From CALOBA01 sp942491465 (GTDB lineage Bacteria > Pseudomonadota > Gammaproteobacteria > Chromatiales > Chromatiaceae), in assembly GCA_942491465.1 (NCBI GenBank), contig CALOBA010000038.1:62001-126000 (forward strand): a stretch of 64,000 bases of DNA. Direction: 5' to 3'. Made by a program: the position numbers and the translations under genes. The notes below the pieces were generated by a model. That model was not told where the DNA came from. It did not search any database and worked only from the letters and a program-made list of their open reading frames with translations. This document shows positions 26,497 to 36,861 of this stretch, in pieces. Position 1 is the first letter of the stretch, and every line of letters starts with the position of its first letter.

Positions 26497-27617
26497 GGCG
26501 CAGCCCCGAGCAGCAGCACACGATAGCGCTCGGCCACCCGCGCCGGCGCGAAGTCAGCGGCGCGCGCGCGCAGCGCATCGGCAGATACGCCGGGGGCGCG
26601 CAGTTCGGCATCGATGGCTGCCGCCAGCGCCGCCGGGTCCCCGGGTGGCACCAGCGCGCCGAGGGCGCCGTCGCGCAGGATCTCCCGCGGACCGCTCGGG
26701 CAATCCGTCGACACCACCGGCGTGCCCGTCGACATCGCCTCCACCAGCACGTTGCCGAACCCCTCCCAGTCCGACGACAGCACAAACAGCCGCGCCCGCG
26801 CCATCTGCGCGCGCGGATTGGCCACAAAGCCCGGCAGCGCCACCCGCTCGGCCACGCCCAACTCGGCGGCCAGCCGCAGCAGCGGCCCGCGGTCGCCGCC
26901 CTCGCCCAGGATCACCAGCCGCGGCGGGGGCGTTGTCGCAACCAGCGCCAAGGCCCGCAGCAGCGTCGCGAAGGCCTTCTGCCGGGTCAGCCGCCCGACA
27001 CCCAAGATCACCGGCGGCCCGTCGTCGGCGAGCCACGGATGCGCCGGCGGCCCGCCCGGCTCCGTGGTCACCACCGGGTTGTGGATCACCTGCAGTCGCC
27101 CCGGCGGCAGCGGCACCAATGCCGCCAGATCCGCCGCCACGCCGGCGGAGACGCAGATCACGCCATCGGCGCGCGGATACCAGCGCCGCATCGCCCGCAG
27201 CCGCCCCCAGCGCCGCAGCGGCCCCATCTCCTGGAGCCCCGCGCTCGACGCATTGTGCACGCCGAGCAGGATGCGCGTCGCCGCCCCCTCCGCGCCCCGG
27301 TCGGCGGCACAGCGCGCCGCCAGCAGATTCGCCCGATGCCCGGCGGCCAGCAGCGCCCGCGGACGCTCCCGGCGCAGATAGGCGCGCAGCATCCCGAGAT
27401 GCCGCCGCCGACCACCGACCCCCAGGTTGCATACCCCCAGCCGCGGATCGAGCCCCGGCACCAGCAGCCGCGGGTCCTGCGGCGCGAACGTCACCAGCGT
27501 CACCTCCAGCCCCAGGGCGCACAGGGCCGCACCCAGCGCCCCCACCACCGGCGTAATCCCACCATGCCCGGCCCCACCACCACGGCCAAGAGGACTAAAC
27601 AAGGCAATATCGGTCAT
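26493..27617 (-). CDS. GT4-family glycosyltransferase
   Basis: GT-B glycosyltransferase of 374 residues, first gene of the minus-strand glycan cluster. Acceptor domain begins IALFSPLGRGGGAGHGGITP; the donor domain has ILGVGRLTRQKAFATLLRAL and the E-x7-E motif in SSDWEGFGNVLVEAMSTG. Start at 27617 chosen by alignment with its paralogues. The ATGA overlap couples it to the next gene. No promoter was identified in the repeat-rich region upstream. Confidence 0.87.
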   Translation of the reverse strand: MTDIALFSPLGRGGGAGHGGITPVVGALGAALCALGLEVTLVTFAPQDPRLLVPGLDPRLGVCNLGVGGRRRHLGMLRAYLRRERPRALLAAGHRANLLAARCAADRGAEGAATRILLGVHNASSAGLQEMGPLRRWGRLRAMRRWYPRADGVICVSAGVAADLAALVPLPPGRLQVIHNPVVTTEPGGPPAHPWLADDGPPVILGVGRLTRQKAFATLLRALALVATTPPPRLVILGEGGDRGPLLRLAAELGVAERVALPGFVANPRAQMARARLFVLSSDWEGFGNVLVEAMSTGTPVVSTDCPSGPREILRDGALGALVPPGDPAALAAAIDAELRAPGVSADALRARAADFAPARVAERYRVLLLGAAP

Positions 27618-27655
27618 CGTCGATGGATCTGGAACGCGCTGTTGGTAAAGGAAAA

Positions 27656-27684
27656 GGGTGGATAAGCGCAGCACATCCACCGCC
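27656..27684 (+). repeat. Short dispersed palindrome (empty site of the hexamer MITE)
   Basis: GGGTGGATAAGCGCAGCACA followed by TCCACC. The same sequence flanks copy B of the hexamer MITE at 24.99/25.27 kb, where it is interrupted after GATAAG. A related form is at 32600-32640. Confidence 0.8.
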
Positions 27685-27754
27685 GGCGCTGGCGCACCGC
27701 TGCGGAAGTCCTGAGACCGTTCCCAACCTCACCTCGCCTGCTGACCCGTGTCGG

Positions 27755-27840
27755 CCTGGAGGTCGACACTCCCGGGTCGAAACTCCCTCGCCGACGCCCC
27801 CGCCGCGGACCGCATTGGAAGAAGCGGCCGGGTGCCCCCG
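27755..27840 (+). repeat. Dispersed repeat shared with 35179-35280
   Basis: Starts CCTGGAGGTCGACACTCCCG and ends near CGCATTGGAAG...GGCCGGG. The copy at 35179 has an additional GGTCGACGCTTCC unit. No gene is seen in the 911 bases between the GT4 gene and the response regulator apart from this, the next repeat, a lone MITE-2 end near 28315 and a possible gene remnant (minus strand, 28041-28130, ending in KLPETERRA). Confidence 0.75.
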
Positions 27841-28124
27841 GGAGGGTCGCCCTCCAGGGCGACCCGTATTCGCCGCGGACGGCGAACGGCATCAGGACCT
27901 CTGCATCCAAGGCGATTGCCGCTCGAAGATGCGCCCGGAAGGGTACAGCAATCCGTCACCGAAACGCCATGCAGTTGGAGCCACGGCCCGCCGCGAAGCA
28001 CCAGGCCGGCTTGGTAGTGGAGGTCTTCCTGCCAGCGCACCTAGGCGCGGCGCTCGGTCTCGGGGAGCTTCATGATGTCCAGCTTGGTCTCGGCCTCGCC
28101 GGGGTGCTCGACCAGGGTCTTGGA

Positions 28125-28252
28125 CAATGCCGTTAAGTTAAGCCGTGGGAGCGGTTTCCAGCCGCGACGCTCTGCGCGCGAGCCGAGTCGCGGCTTGAAG
28201 CCGCTCCCACAGGTGCCGCCGGTCTCGTCAGTTTCGCGGCAAAGCCCTAGGC
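28125..28252 (+). repeat. Diverged MITE-1-like palindromic element
   Basis: GCCGTTAAGTTAAGCCGTGG starts a palindrome with arms GTGGGAGCGG and CCGCTCCCAC around GCCGCGAC/GTCGCGGC. The end (TTTCGCGGCAAAGCCCTAG) resembles the MITE-1 end TTTCGCGGCAAAGCACTA. A shorter relative is at 35284-35370. Confidence 0.75.
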
Positions 28253-28529
28253 TGTCCAAGTCCGTCGATCCAGCCGACCATCCTCCGCCTGGCATTTGGC
28301 TTTTCGCCTACGGGGCGATTGCCGGAAGAAGCACGCACCGGTACACCGCTTGCTTACGGCAGGCCGGCTGAGGCTCGGTGTCCGGGCAGCCCTTTCGGCG
28401 CGTCGGGGACGATCGCTACTTTTTGGAACTCCGCAACACGCGAAAGACACGGAAGGGTTCAGCGGCGAGCCACGGGGGGACTGATGTATCCTTGGGCCTG
28501 CGTCCCATCCTGTATTTCGGTCCTAACCG

Positions 28530-29484
28530 TTGAACGCTCGCCCGCCCCCCAACACTGCTCCTCAGGCCGACTGCGCGCCAGACGTCGAACCCCGGCTCGC
28601 ATCCGCCGACACCGACCACCTGCCCACCGGACGCTGCATCGGCGAGCATCCCGATGCCGCCCAAGCGCAAGCCGGCCCGCCGGCAGACCTGCTGATCGTT
28701 GAGGACGACCGCGACAGCCTGATGCTGCTGGAGGCCCTGCTGCGGGACGACGGGTTCGTCATCCGCACCGCCGCCTCCGGTGGCGAAGGGCTTGAGCGCT
28801 GCCGGCAGCGCGCGCCGGACCTGATGCTGCTGGACATCGGCATACCGCCGCCGGACGGCCTTGCCGTGCTCCGCGAGCTGAAGGCGGATGCGAGGCTTCG
28901 GCAGATCCCGGTGCTGCTGCTGACCGGCCGCGTCGACCCGGCCAGCAAGGCCCTGGCCTTCCGGCTCGGCGCCCACGACTACCTGACCAAGCCGGTCGAA
29001 GAGACGGAGCTGCGGGCACGCCTCAGCCACCACCTGAGCCAGGCCCGACTCAACCAGGGGCTCATTCGGCGCCTCGCCGCCTACCAGGCGCGCTTCGGCG
29101 CACTCGACGAGCGGGCGTTGCCGAAGGGCGCCGACGAGCGCGCCGCCGGCCAAGTGGCGCAGCTCTGGCGGGCGCGGGACCTCATCGAGCGCCACCTCGC
29201 CGCGCCGCGCTCGCCCGCCGAACTGGCCACCGCGGTCGGCCTGAGCCAGCGGGCGCTCGCGCGGGGCTTCGCCACGCTGTTCGGCACCAGCATCCACGGC
29301 CACCTCCGCGAGGCCCGGCTGCAGCGCGCGCGGCGGCTGCTGCTCGGCACCGACCTGCTGGTGAAGACCATCGCGCTGGAGGTGGGCTATCGGCAGACCG
29401 GCGATCTGACCCGCGCCCTGGTGGCCCGCTTCGGCGCCACGCCGACGCAGCTGCGCGAGGGCGCCGGTCGCGACGGCGCCCGCG

Positions 29485-29495
<11 letters not shown>
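28530..29495 (+). CDS. Response regulator with AraC-type DNA-binding domain
   Basis: Protein of 321 residues. A poorly conserved N-terminal tail (~1-52) is followed by a receiver domain: acidic pocket IVEDDRDS, phospho-acceptor Asp in LMLLDIGIPPPDG (~102), and Lys in YLTKPVEE (~152). The C-terminal half (~215-310) is an AraC/XylS helix-turn-helix: LATAVGLSQRALARGFATLF and ALEVGYRQTGDLTRALVARFG. The only usable in-frame start is TTG at 28530, without a clear ribosome site, so the start is uncertain. The stop overlaps the sensor kinase start by 11 bases, making it the cognate regulator. Confidence 0.85.
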
Positions 29496-31369
<1,874 letters not shown>

Positions 31370-31370
<1 letters not shown>

Positions 31371-32350
31371 TCGGCGACGGCCCAGTCCTGCTGTTCACCG
31401 TCACCGACACCGGCTGCGGCATCGCCGAGGCGGATCGGGAGCGCCTGTTCGCCCCCTTCGAGCAATACCACCACGCCCAATCCGGCAGCGGGCTCGGCCT
31501 CGCCATCTGCCGCGAACTGGCGACCGTGCTCGGCGGCGAGCTGCTGCTGCACAGCGCGCCCGGACAGGGCAGCCGGTTCAGCCTCCGGCTGCCGGTGCAG
31601 CGGCTGACGACGGCGCCCGACATGGACACCTCAACGGCGGAGCCCTCGCCCATCCTCGGCTACGCCGGCCCGCGCCGACGCATCCTGGTGATCGACGACA
31701 ACGCGGACAATCGGCGATTGATGATCGCGCTGCTGCAACAGCTGGGCTTTGCCGTCGACACCGCCGACGGCGCCCAGGCGGCCTTGGCCCGGGCCCGCGA
31801 GCGGGCACCGGACCTGGTGATCGCAGACCTGCGCATGCCCGAGGTCTGCGGCTACGCCGCCACCTGGCAGCTGCGCACCGCGCTCGGGCGCTGGGACCTG
31901 CCCGCCATCGCCGCCTCCGCCTCGCCGCTGCCGGCACCGGAAGACGCCGCCGCGCTCGGCTTCGATGCCTTCCTGCTCAAGCCCATCACGCTGGATGCGC
32001 TGCGCGAAACACTCGGCGAGTGCCTGGGGCTGCACTGGCAGCGGGGCGATGCGGCCTCGCTGCAATCCGCACCGTCCCCCGGCAGCCGGCCACCAGCCCA
32101 ACCGCCGACGCAGCCATTGGCAGAACCGCCGGAGCCGCCGCCGCGCATGGAACTGGCAGCCGCCCTGGAGCTTGCCGAACTCAACGACTGGGACAGTCTG
32201 CGGGACTGGTGCAGGTCGCTGGACGACGCCTTCCCGGAGTGCAGAGGATTCGCGCGGCGCGTGCACGCGCTGCTCGACCAGATCGATGCCGGCACGCAGA
32301 CCGACGCCCCCTTGGAGGCCCTGCGGAGACTGCTGGCGGACCGCGGCTAG
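31370..32350 (+). pseudogene. Hybrid kinase, C-terminal part: end of ATPase domain plus receiver
   Basis: In the +1 frame relative to the upstream part: VLLFTVTDTGCGIAEADRER, then SGSGLGLAICRELA (G boxes), then a receiver domain with RRILVIDDNADN, Asp in LVIADLRMPEVCG and Lys in FLLKPITLD, and a helical tail ending at 32350. The order completes the kinase begun at 29485. If expressed alone it would need an internal start; ATG 31622 would give a stand-alone receiver of 242 residues, without a good ribosome site. Confidence 0.8.
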
Positions 32351-32414
32351 GGCCGTCGGCTCATCGCCGGGTCTCGTTCCTCAACCCAGCCTGCGCGCTG
32401 CTGGCGGATCGCGC

Positions 32415-32569
32415 CTAGTGCTTTGCCGCGAAAATTCCGAGACCGCCCGCAGCTGTGGGAGCGATTTGCAATCGCGACCGCCGCGACGCGGAAGTCGCGA
32501 CTGCAAGTCGCTCCCACAGCACCGAGTGGGCATGCCGGCGGTCTTGGGACTTCCGCAGTGGTGCACTAG
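32415..32569 (+). repeat. MITE-1, copy 2 (147 bp)
   Basis: Element 32419-32565 flanked by CTAG on both sides. Starts TGCTTTGCCGCGAAAATTCC, ends CCGCAGTGGTGCA. One of four 147-bp copies in the window. Confidence 0.92.
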
Positions 32570-32669
32570 GCTCTGCCGGCGGATCGCGCCTAAACGGTAG
32601 GGCGGATAAGCGATAGCGCATCCGCCCTACGGCTTGCGAAACCCAGCATTCGGCATAGCGCCGAAGTGA

Positions 32670-32807
32670 CCCCTCAAACGCAACAACTCAGGCGCTCAAA
32701 CGCAACAGCTTCTGGCGCGCGGGCAACCGCCTGTCGGTAAGCTCCCGCGATGGGGCCACGCTTGCGACCCAAGCGCAAACGCTCGCGCCCACCAAGACGC
32801 ATCACCC
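32670..32807 (+). repeat. 138-bp repeat before PEP-CTERM gene 1
   Basis: Begins CCCCTCAAACGCAACAACTC and contains GCTTCTGGCGCGCGGGCAAC, then a small hairpin region (CGCTTGCG...AGCGCAAACGCTCGCG). It is nearly identical to 34003-34140, which also lies upstream of a PEP-CTERM-like gene. Either a shared control region or a dispersed repeat. Confidence 0.85.
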
Positions 32808-32838
32808 ATGACCGAGGCGCCGACGCCCGTTCTTGCTC

Positions 32839-32964
32839 GTGCCGGGGCAGAGCCCCGGCACGCCGTCTTGGCGGCTCTGCCGCCGGTGCGCGAGCGTGCG
32901 CTGCTCCGCGGCGGATCGGCGGCAGAGCCGCCAAGATCCGGTACCGAGGCGGAGCCTCGGCACC
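32839..32964 (+). repeat. REP-like palindrome cluster
   Basis: Three palindromes: GTGCCGGGGCAGAGCCCCGG (with CAC), an 18-bp arm CTTGGCGGCTCTGCCGCC at 32867 paired with GGCGGCAGAGCCGCCAAG at 32918, and GGTACCGAGGCGGAGCCTCG (with GCACC). The shared centre GGCAGAGCC is REP-like. Confidence 0.75.
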
Positions 32965-33013
32965 AGTGCCCAATCGGTCTCCTTCAAACCCATCCACAAC
33001 CGAGGTGATCACC

Positions 33014-33745
33014 GTGAAACCAACGTCTCTCGCGCTGTTCCTGTTGACCCTGCTACCTATTGCCGGGCAGGGAGCAATCGTTGCGAACTATACCTTCACC
33101 AACGGTGTTTCGAGCAGCGACACCGAGCCCCTGACCACCGCGGGGGATTTCCTGAGCCAAGCGACGGGCACCTTTGCCAGCGAGTTTGGCGTGCTTGGCA
33201 CCCCGGCAGGCGCGAGTAGCCAAGCCGATGCGTGGAATGCGCGCGCCAACCAGAATGCCACCAGCAGCTGGTTCGACTTCACCCTCGCCCTTGCGCCCGA
33301 GACCAGCCAGGTCAGCTTCAGCTCCCTCGACTTCACCGCCTATGTCTTTCATACCCTCGGCCTCACCACCGCGTTCAACTACAACCTCTACTGGGATGTG
33401 GACAGCTTTACCGACCCGATCGCCTCTGCGACAGGCCCGAGCATCTCCGGCGCTGCTAATACCTCCGATAATGCCAGCCAAGCGCTGAGCTTCGACCTAT
33501 CCGCGCTACCCGCCCAAACGACGGACCTAACCTTCCGCTTAGATCCGGTCTTCGCAACGGGCTCCAGCACGAACGGCGGCGGCGCCGTCGAAACCAGTCA
33601 GCGTGGCGGCGCCGTGGACAACGTCGTTCTCAACGCAACGGTGACGGCGTCCGTGGTCCCGTTGCCGCCGACCATCCTCCTGCTCGCGGCGGGCGGCCTG
33701 GCGCTCGCGGCCAGGCAACGGGTCGGGCGCCGGTGCCGGGGCTAA
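33014..33745 (+). CDS. Exported protein with PEP-CTERM-like (VPLPP) sorting signal
   Basis: Protein of 243 residues. Signal peptide SLALFLLTLLPIAGQGA, then a Ser/Thr/Ala-rich, beta-rich domain of ~190 residues with few charges, and a C-terminal sorting tail: VPLPP, hydrophobic helix TILLLAAGGLALAA, then a basic cluster (RQRVGRRCRG). Such tails are cut by exosortase-type enzymes and the protein is displayed or secreted, often with extracellular polysaccharide. The GTG start at 33014 is preceded by GAGGTGA 5 bases away. No exosortase is in the window. Confidence 0.82.
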   Translation: MKPTSLALFLLTLLPIAGQGAIVANYTFTNGVSSSDTEPLTTAGDFLSQATGTFASEFGVLGTPAGASSQADAWNARANQNATSSWFDFTLALAPETSQVSFSSLDFTAYVFHTLGLTTAFNYNLYWDVDSFTDPIASATGPSISGAANTSDNASQALSFDLSALPAQTTDLTFRLDPVFATGSSTNGGGAVETSQRGGAVDNVVLNATVTASVVPLPPTILLLAAGGLALAARQRVGRRCRG

Positions 33746-33796
33746 CAGCGTCATCGACATCGGCGGCACACCCGGACGATGTGAAGTTTGAAGTGC

Positions 33797-33875
33797 CGTA
33801 GGCTGGGTTGAGCTTGCGAAGCCCAGCATTCGGGGGGCCAAGTCAGGGCTGGGTTTTTACTCAGCCCAGCCTACG
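33797..33875 (+). repeat. Inverted repeat after PEP-CTERM gene 1
   Basis: 16-bp arms CGTAGGCTGGGTTGAG and CTCAGCCCAGCCTACG with one mismatch. A T5 run (33854-33858) lies just before the second arm. May fold as a terminator or be a dispersed repeat; a related half is at 32640. Confidence 0.65.
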
Positions 33876-33905
33876 CTCAAGCGCTGCAAACGCGACCGGC
33901 GCGAA

Positions 33906-33968
33906 GTCGTTGTCGTGGCGATCGTTGTCCGGTGCGGACCCGACAACGACAACGACAACGACAACGAG
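33906..33968 (+). repeat. Small hexamer hairpin
   Basis: GTCGTTGTCG...CGTTGTCCGGTGCGG, then CCCGACAACGACAACGACAA to 33968. Same inverted-arm design as the larger arrays, with only a few units. Nothing else is recognised in 33876-34002. Confidence 0.85.
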
Positions 33969-34002
33969 CAGACTTGCCGGCGACACTTAGGCGCCGCACT
34001 GC

Positions 34003-34140
34003 CCCCTCAAACGCAACAACTCAGGCGCTCAAACGCAACAGCTTCTGGCGCGCGGGCAACCGCCTGTCGGTACGCTCCCACGTTGCATCCACGCTTGCGC
34101 CCCGAGCGTAAACGCTCGCGCCCACCAAGATGACTCACCC
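34003..34140 (+). repeat. 138-bp repeat before PEP-CTERM gene 2
   Basis: Second copy of the sequence at 32670-32807, identical over the first ~68 bases and ~80% identical after. It ends 31 bases before the next start codon. Confidence 0.85.
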
Positions 34141-34171
34141 ACACCCACCTACCACGTCGAGACCAGCAACC

Positions 34172-34747
34172 ATGATCAACACAAGAACCTCCTCCCTGCG
34201 TCGCCACGCCCTCGCCGCCGGAGCGGCACTGCTGCTGGGCTCCGCCGCGGCCCCCGCGGCGATTGTCACCATCGACTTTCCCGCCGGCAACGTGGAGACC
34301 TTCGATCTCAGTGCCGGCGGCGCGACCGTGTCGTTCTTCAATGTGGCGCCGCGCTCGAACTTCCTCAGGAACCCCAGCGGGCTGGGATTTGGCCCGACCG
34401 GAGTCAACACTACGTCGTTCGACTTCGTCTTCGATCAAGACGTCGAACTCCTCTCCTACACCGGGTCGATCGGTTCCGGCACGCCAAACTTCGATATCAA
34501 CGGACTGGGTGTCTCGTCCTTGGGCACTGCAGCGGCCAGCGGCGACTTCGCGGGGCAGCCACTGTCGCTGACCAGTGGAGAGACCTACACCCTATCCCTC
34601 AGTTCCGGCGGGAGTGGTTTCCGTTACTTCAAGAGCTGGACGTTCGATGTCGACACGGGGCCGACGCCGGCCCCTGCGCCCGCTCCGCTGGCGCTCCTGC
34701 TGACCGGCGTGGGCGCGCTCGGCTGGCTGCGGCGTCGCCGCAGCTAG
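34172..34747 (+). CDS. Exported PEP-CTERM-like protein
   Basis: Protein of 191 residues. Signal peptide HALAAGAALLLGSAAAPAAI, beta-rich domain with IDFPAGNVETFDLSAGGATV and little charge, and a C-terminal tail of the PEP-CTERM type: PAPAPAPLALLLTGVGALGW followed by LRRRRS. Unrelated in sequence to the first such protein except for the targeting tail. The ATG at 34172 lies after the repeat; the ribosome site is weak. The stop codon TAG is part of the CTAG that flanks MITE-3, so the insertion touches the last codon. Confidence 0.82.
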   Translation: MINTRTSSLRRHALAAGAALLLGSAAAPAAIVTIDFPAGNVETFDLSAGGATVSFFNVAPRSNFLRNPSGLGFGPTGVNTTSFDFVFDQDVELLSYTGSIGSGTPNFDINGLGVSSLGTAAASGDFAGQPLSLTSGETYTLSLSSGGSGFRYFKSWTFDVDTGPTPAPAPAPLALLLTGVGALGWLRRRRS

Positions 34748-34848
34748 TCAAGGTTCAGAAACAAGTGGTGCAGACGCAACCACGAAATGGCCAATCAAAA
34801 GGTTCAGCGAGCGGGCGTCTGCGCCACTTGTTTCTGAACCGATCCTAA
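34744..34848 (+). repeat. MITE-3, copy 1 (97 bp)
   Basis: Element 34748-34844 between CTAG and CTAA, with 25-bp terminal inverted repeats beginning GGTTCAGAAACAAGTGGTGC and ending GCAGACGC. The second copy is at 54197 in reverse order, and a lone end lies at 43696. Confidence 0.9.
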
Positions 34849-34883
34849 GCCGGGCCCTGCGCCATTCATCGCGGCACCCGTCG

Positions 34884-35090
34884 GTGCCGCGCGGCGATGT
34901 GTCCAGATCGCGAAGCTGTCGCTTCGCGATTTGGCACATCGCGCACCGCTGCCACAAGAGAGACTCCCTGCTGAAGTTCGCGCGCGACCGCGGGCGATGG
35001 CTGCACTGGCTGCTCGAGGCAAAGAAGCGCTTCGGGCTCCAAGTGCTCAACGTCAGGGTCACCTGCAACGTGCCAACATGCCGTGGCTGA
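34884..35090 (+). pseudogene. IS200/RAYT-type transposase remnant
   Basis: A 68-codon frame whose middle (WHIAHRCHKRDSLLKFARDR, then WLHWLLEAKKRFGLQVLN and VTCN) matches the N-terminal region of Y1 (REP-associated) transposases. The frame ends where the essential HUH (SNHIHLL-like) motif should begin: VTCNVPTCRG has lost both histidines. It also lacks the tyrosine domain. It is inactive. It lies among REP-like palindromes, which such enzymes move in other genomes. Confidence 0.7.
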
Positions 35091-35097
35091 GCACGAT

Positions 35098-35168
35098 GTA
35101 GGTGCGGCTTCAGCCGCACAGCTTCCCATTGAGACGGGCGGACGCCGTGCGGCTGAAGCCGCACCTAC
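35098..35168 (+). repeat. REP-like double palindrome
   Basis: Perfect 22-bp arms, GTAGGTGCGGCTTCAGCCGC+AC and GTGCGGCTGAAGCCGCACCT+AC, each itself palindromic, around a 27-base spacer. It starts 8 bases after the transposase remnant. Confidence 0.85.
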
Positions 35169-35178
35169 AGCTGGCGCG

Positions 35179-35370
35179 CCTGGAGGTCGACGCTCCCGGG
35201 TCGACGCTTCCGGGTCGACACTCCCAAGGCCGACGCTCCCGCCGTGGAGCGCATTGGACGGAGTGGCCGGGGGTTCCCGGGCAATGCCGTTAAGTTAAGC
35301 CGTGGGAGCGGCTTCCAGCCGCGACGGTCGCCGCGCGAGCCGAGTCGCGGCTTGAAGCCGCTCCCCCAAA
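35179..35370 (+). repeat. Two dispersed repeats in tandem
   Basis: 35179-35280 matches 27755-27840 (CCTGGAGGTCGACGCTCCCG, ending near GCATTGGACG). 35284-35370 matches the palindrome at 28125 (GCCGTTAAGTTAAGCCGTGG). Both units are found in the same order at 27.8-28.2 kb, though further apart. Confidence 0.75.
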
Positions 35371-35391
35371 GCGCTCCCATCGCTCGCTAAC

Positions 35392-35555
35392 TTAAGGCGA
35401 TTTCTGTCAACTTTCATACCATCTGACTTGTCTTGACACCCGCCTTCGGCGTCGGGCTGGCGGTCACATAGCTCGCTCAGCTCCCGCCTGCCCTCCTTGA
35501 AGGCGAACGTCAATCCTGCGTCATCTGGTACGAAAGTTTCCGGCAATCGCCTTAA
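35392..35555 (-). repeat. MITE-2, copy 2 (156 bp, inverted)
   Basis: Element 35396-35551 with TTAA on both sides. Same length as copy 1 at 9454 and about 95% identical by eye. It ends 47 bases before the tolC-like start, so promoters for that operon may lie in or next to it. Confidence 0.9.
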
Positions 35556-35601
35556 CTGCCTTTCAGCTTGAATTCATCCAGCCACCCTAGACTCCGGCAG
35601 G

Positions 35602-36861
35602 ATGATCCCTGTCCCCATTACACGCCTGTTGCGCCCATGGGCACTGCCCTGCCTGTGCACCCTGATCGCCGTTGCCATGCCGGCATCCCCCGTCTCGGCT
35701 GCGTCCCTCGGCGAGACGGTCACGGCCGCGCTCACGCTGGGCGGTCAACAACAGCGCGTCGCGGCCCTGCGCGATGAGCGCAGTGCGGTGCGCGATCAGG
35801 CCGGCAGCCTGATCGCCGAAGACCCCGCGCTGCGCCTCAAGGTGCTGTCCGACCGCATGACCGAGAACGACGGCGCCTATGAGCTGGAGGCCATGGTGGA
35901 CATGCCGTTGTGGATGCCCGGCCAGCGCAGCGCCCGCGTCGCGGTGGCGGAATCCTTGGGGCTGCGCGCGGACGCCCTGCAGCGCCTGCTGCGCTGGGAG
36001 GCCGCGGGAGAGGTGCGCGAGGCGGCCTGGGGGGCGGCGCTGGCCCATGGGCAGCTACGCCAGGCCGCGGCGGCCCTGCAGGCGGCCCGATCGCTGGAGG
36101 CCACCGTGGCCAAGCGCGCCGCCGCCGGCGAGCTGGCGCGCATGGAACTGCTGATGGCGCGCCAGGAGACGGCCGCCCGCAACGTGGATCTGTCCGCGGC
36201 GCAGCTCGGCTATGACCAGGCCATCGCCGCCTTCGTGCTGCTGACCGGCCAATCGCGGCTGCCGGAGCCCTTGCTCGAGGCCGTACCCGAGGCTAGGGCG
36301 GCCGGTACCACCGGCATGGCGCTGCCGCCGAACCATCCGTTGCTGGCCAGCGCGGACGGGGCCCTTGCCCAGGCCCGCGCCGAACGTGACCGGGCCGGGG
36401 CCGAGCGCCGCGGTCACCCATTGTTGAGCCTGGGCGGCAAGCGCGCCCGCGATGACCGCAGCGTCGACCCGCTGGACGCCGTACAACTAGAGATCAGCCT
36501 CCCGTTCGGACTGAAACGCCAGGCGGCGCCCATGCTGGCCGGTGCCGAGCGCGAATACACCGATCGCATGACCGAATTGCACCAAGTTCGCCGCGGGGCC
36601 GAACGCGACCTGAAGGCCGCGGCATTGGCCCACCGCGGTGCCGGCGATGCCCTGGTTCTGGCACGGGAGCGGGCGCGGCTGGCGGGGGATGCGCTGGGCA
36701 TCACGCGGCGCGCGTTCGATCTCGGCGAGGCCGACCTGGCCGCATTGCTGCGCGCCGAAGAGCGTGCCCGCGATGCCCGCCTGGCCCTGGAGCTGCGCAG
36801 TCTTGAACGGGGCCGCGCCGTGGCCCGGCTCAATCAAGCCCTTGGAGTGGTACCCGAATGA
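35602..36861 (+). CDS. TolC-family outer-membrane efflux protein
   Basis: Outer-membrane channel subunit of about 419 residues for the metal efflux system that follows. A signal peptide (ALPCLCTLIAVAMPASPVSA) is followed by long amphipathic helices typical of TolC/CzcC: WEAAGEVREAAWGAALAHGQ, ELARMELLMARQETAARNVD and AERDLKAAALAHRGAGDAL. It overlaps the adaptor gene by ATGA. Transport specificity is set by the CusA-like pump. The AGG at 35599 is too near the ATG to be a good ribosome site, so the start is less certain. Confidence 0.87.
   Translation: MIPVPITRLLRPWALPCLCTLIAVAMPASPVSAASLGETVTAALTLGGQQQRVAALRDERSAVRDQAGSLIAEDPALRLKVLSDRMTENDGAYELEAMVDMPLWMPGQRSARVAVAESLGLRADALQRLLRWEAAGEVREAAWGAALAHGQLRQAAAALQAARSLEATVAKRAAAGELARMELLMARQETAARNVDLSAAQLGYDQAIAAFVLLTGQSRLPEPLLEAVPEARAAGTTGMALPPNHPLLASADGALAQARAERDRAGAERRGHPLLSLGGKRARDDRSVDPLDAVQLEISLPFGLKRQAAPMLAGAEREYTDRMTELHQVRRGAERDLKAAALAHRGAGDALVLARERARLAGDALGITRRAFDLGEADLAALLRAEERARDARLALELRSLERGRAVARLNQALGVVPE

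Noticed and set aside
28041..28130. Minus-strand frame ending KTLVEHPGEAETKLDIMKLPET
   Set aside because: Looks like the end of a protein-coding gene but I cannot name it and there is no upstream part; left as a possible remnant only.
32670..32807. Sigma-54 promoter in the 138-bp repeat before the PEP-CTERM genes
   Set aside because: No GG-N10-GC pair with the TGGCAC/TTGC pattern; TGGCGCGCGGGCAAC has the wrong spacing.
34748..35164. 138-codon minus-strand frame (and a matching one at 54106-54294) with GADARSLNLLIGHFVVASAP
   Set aside because: The shared peptide is the translation of MITE-3; not a gene.
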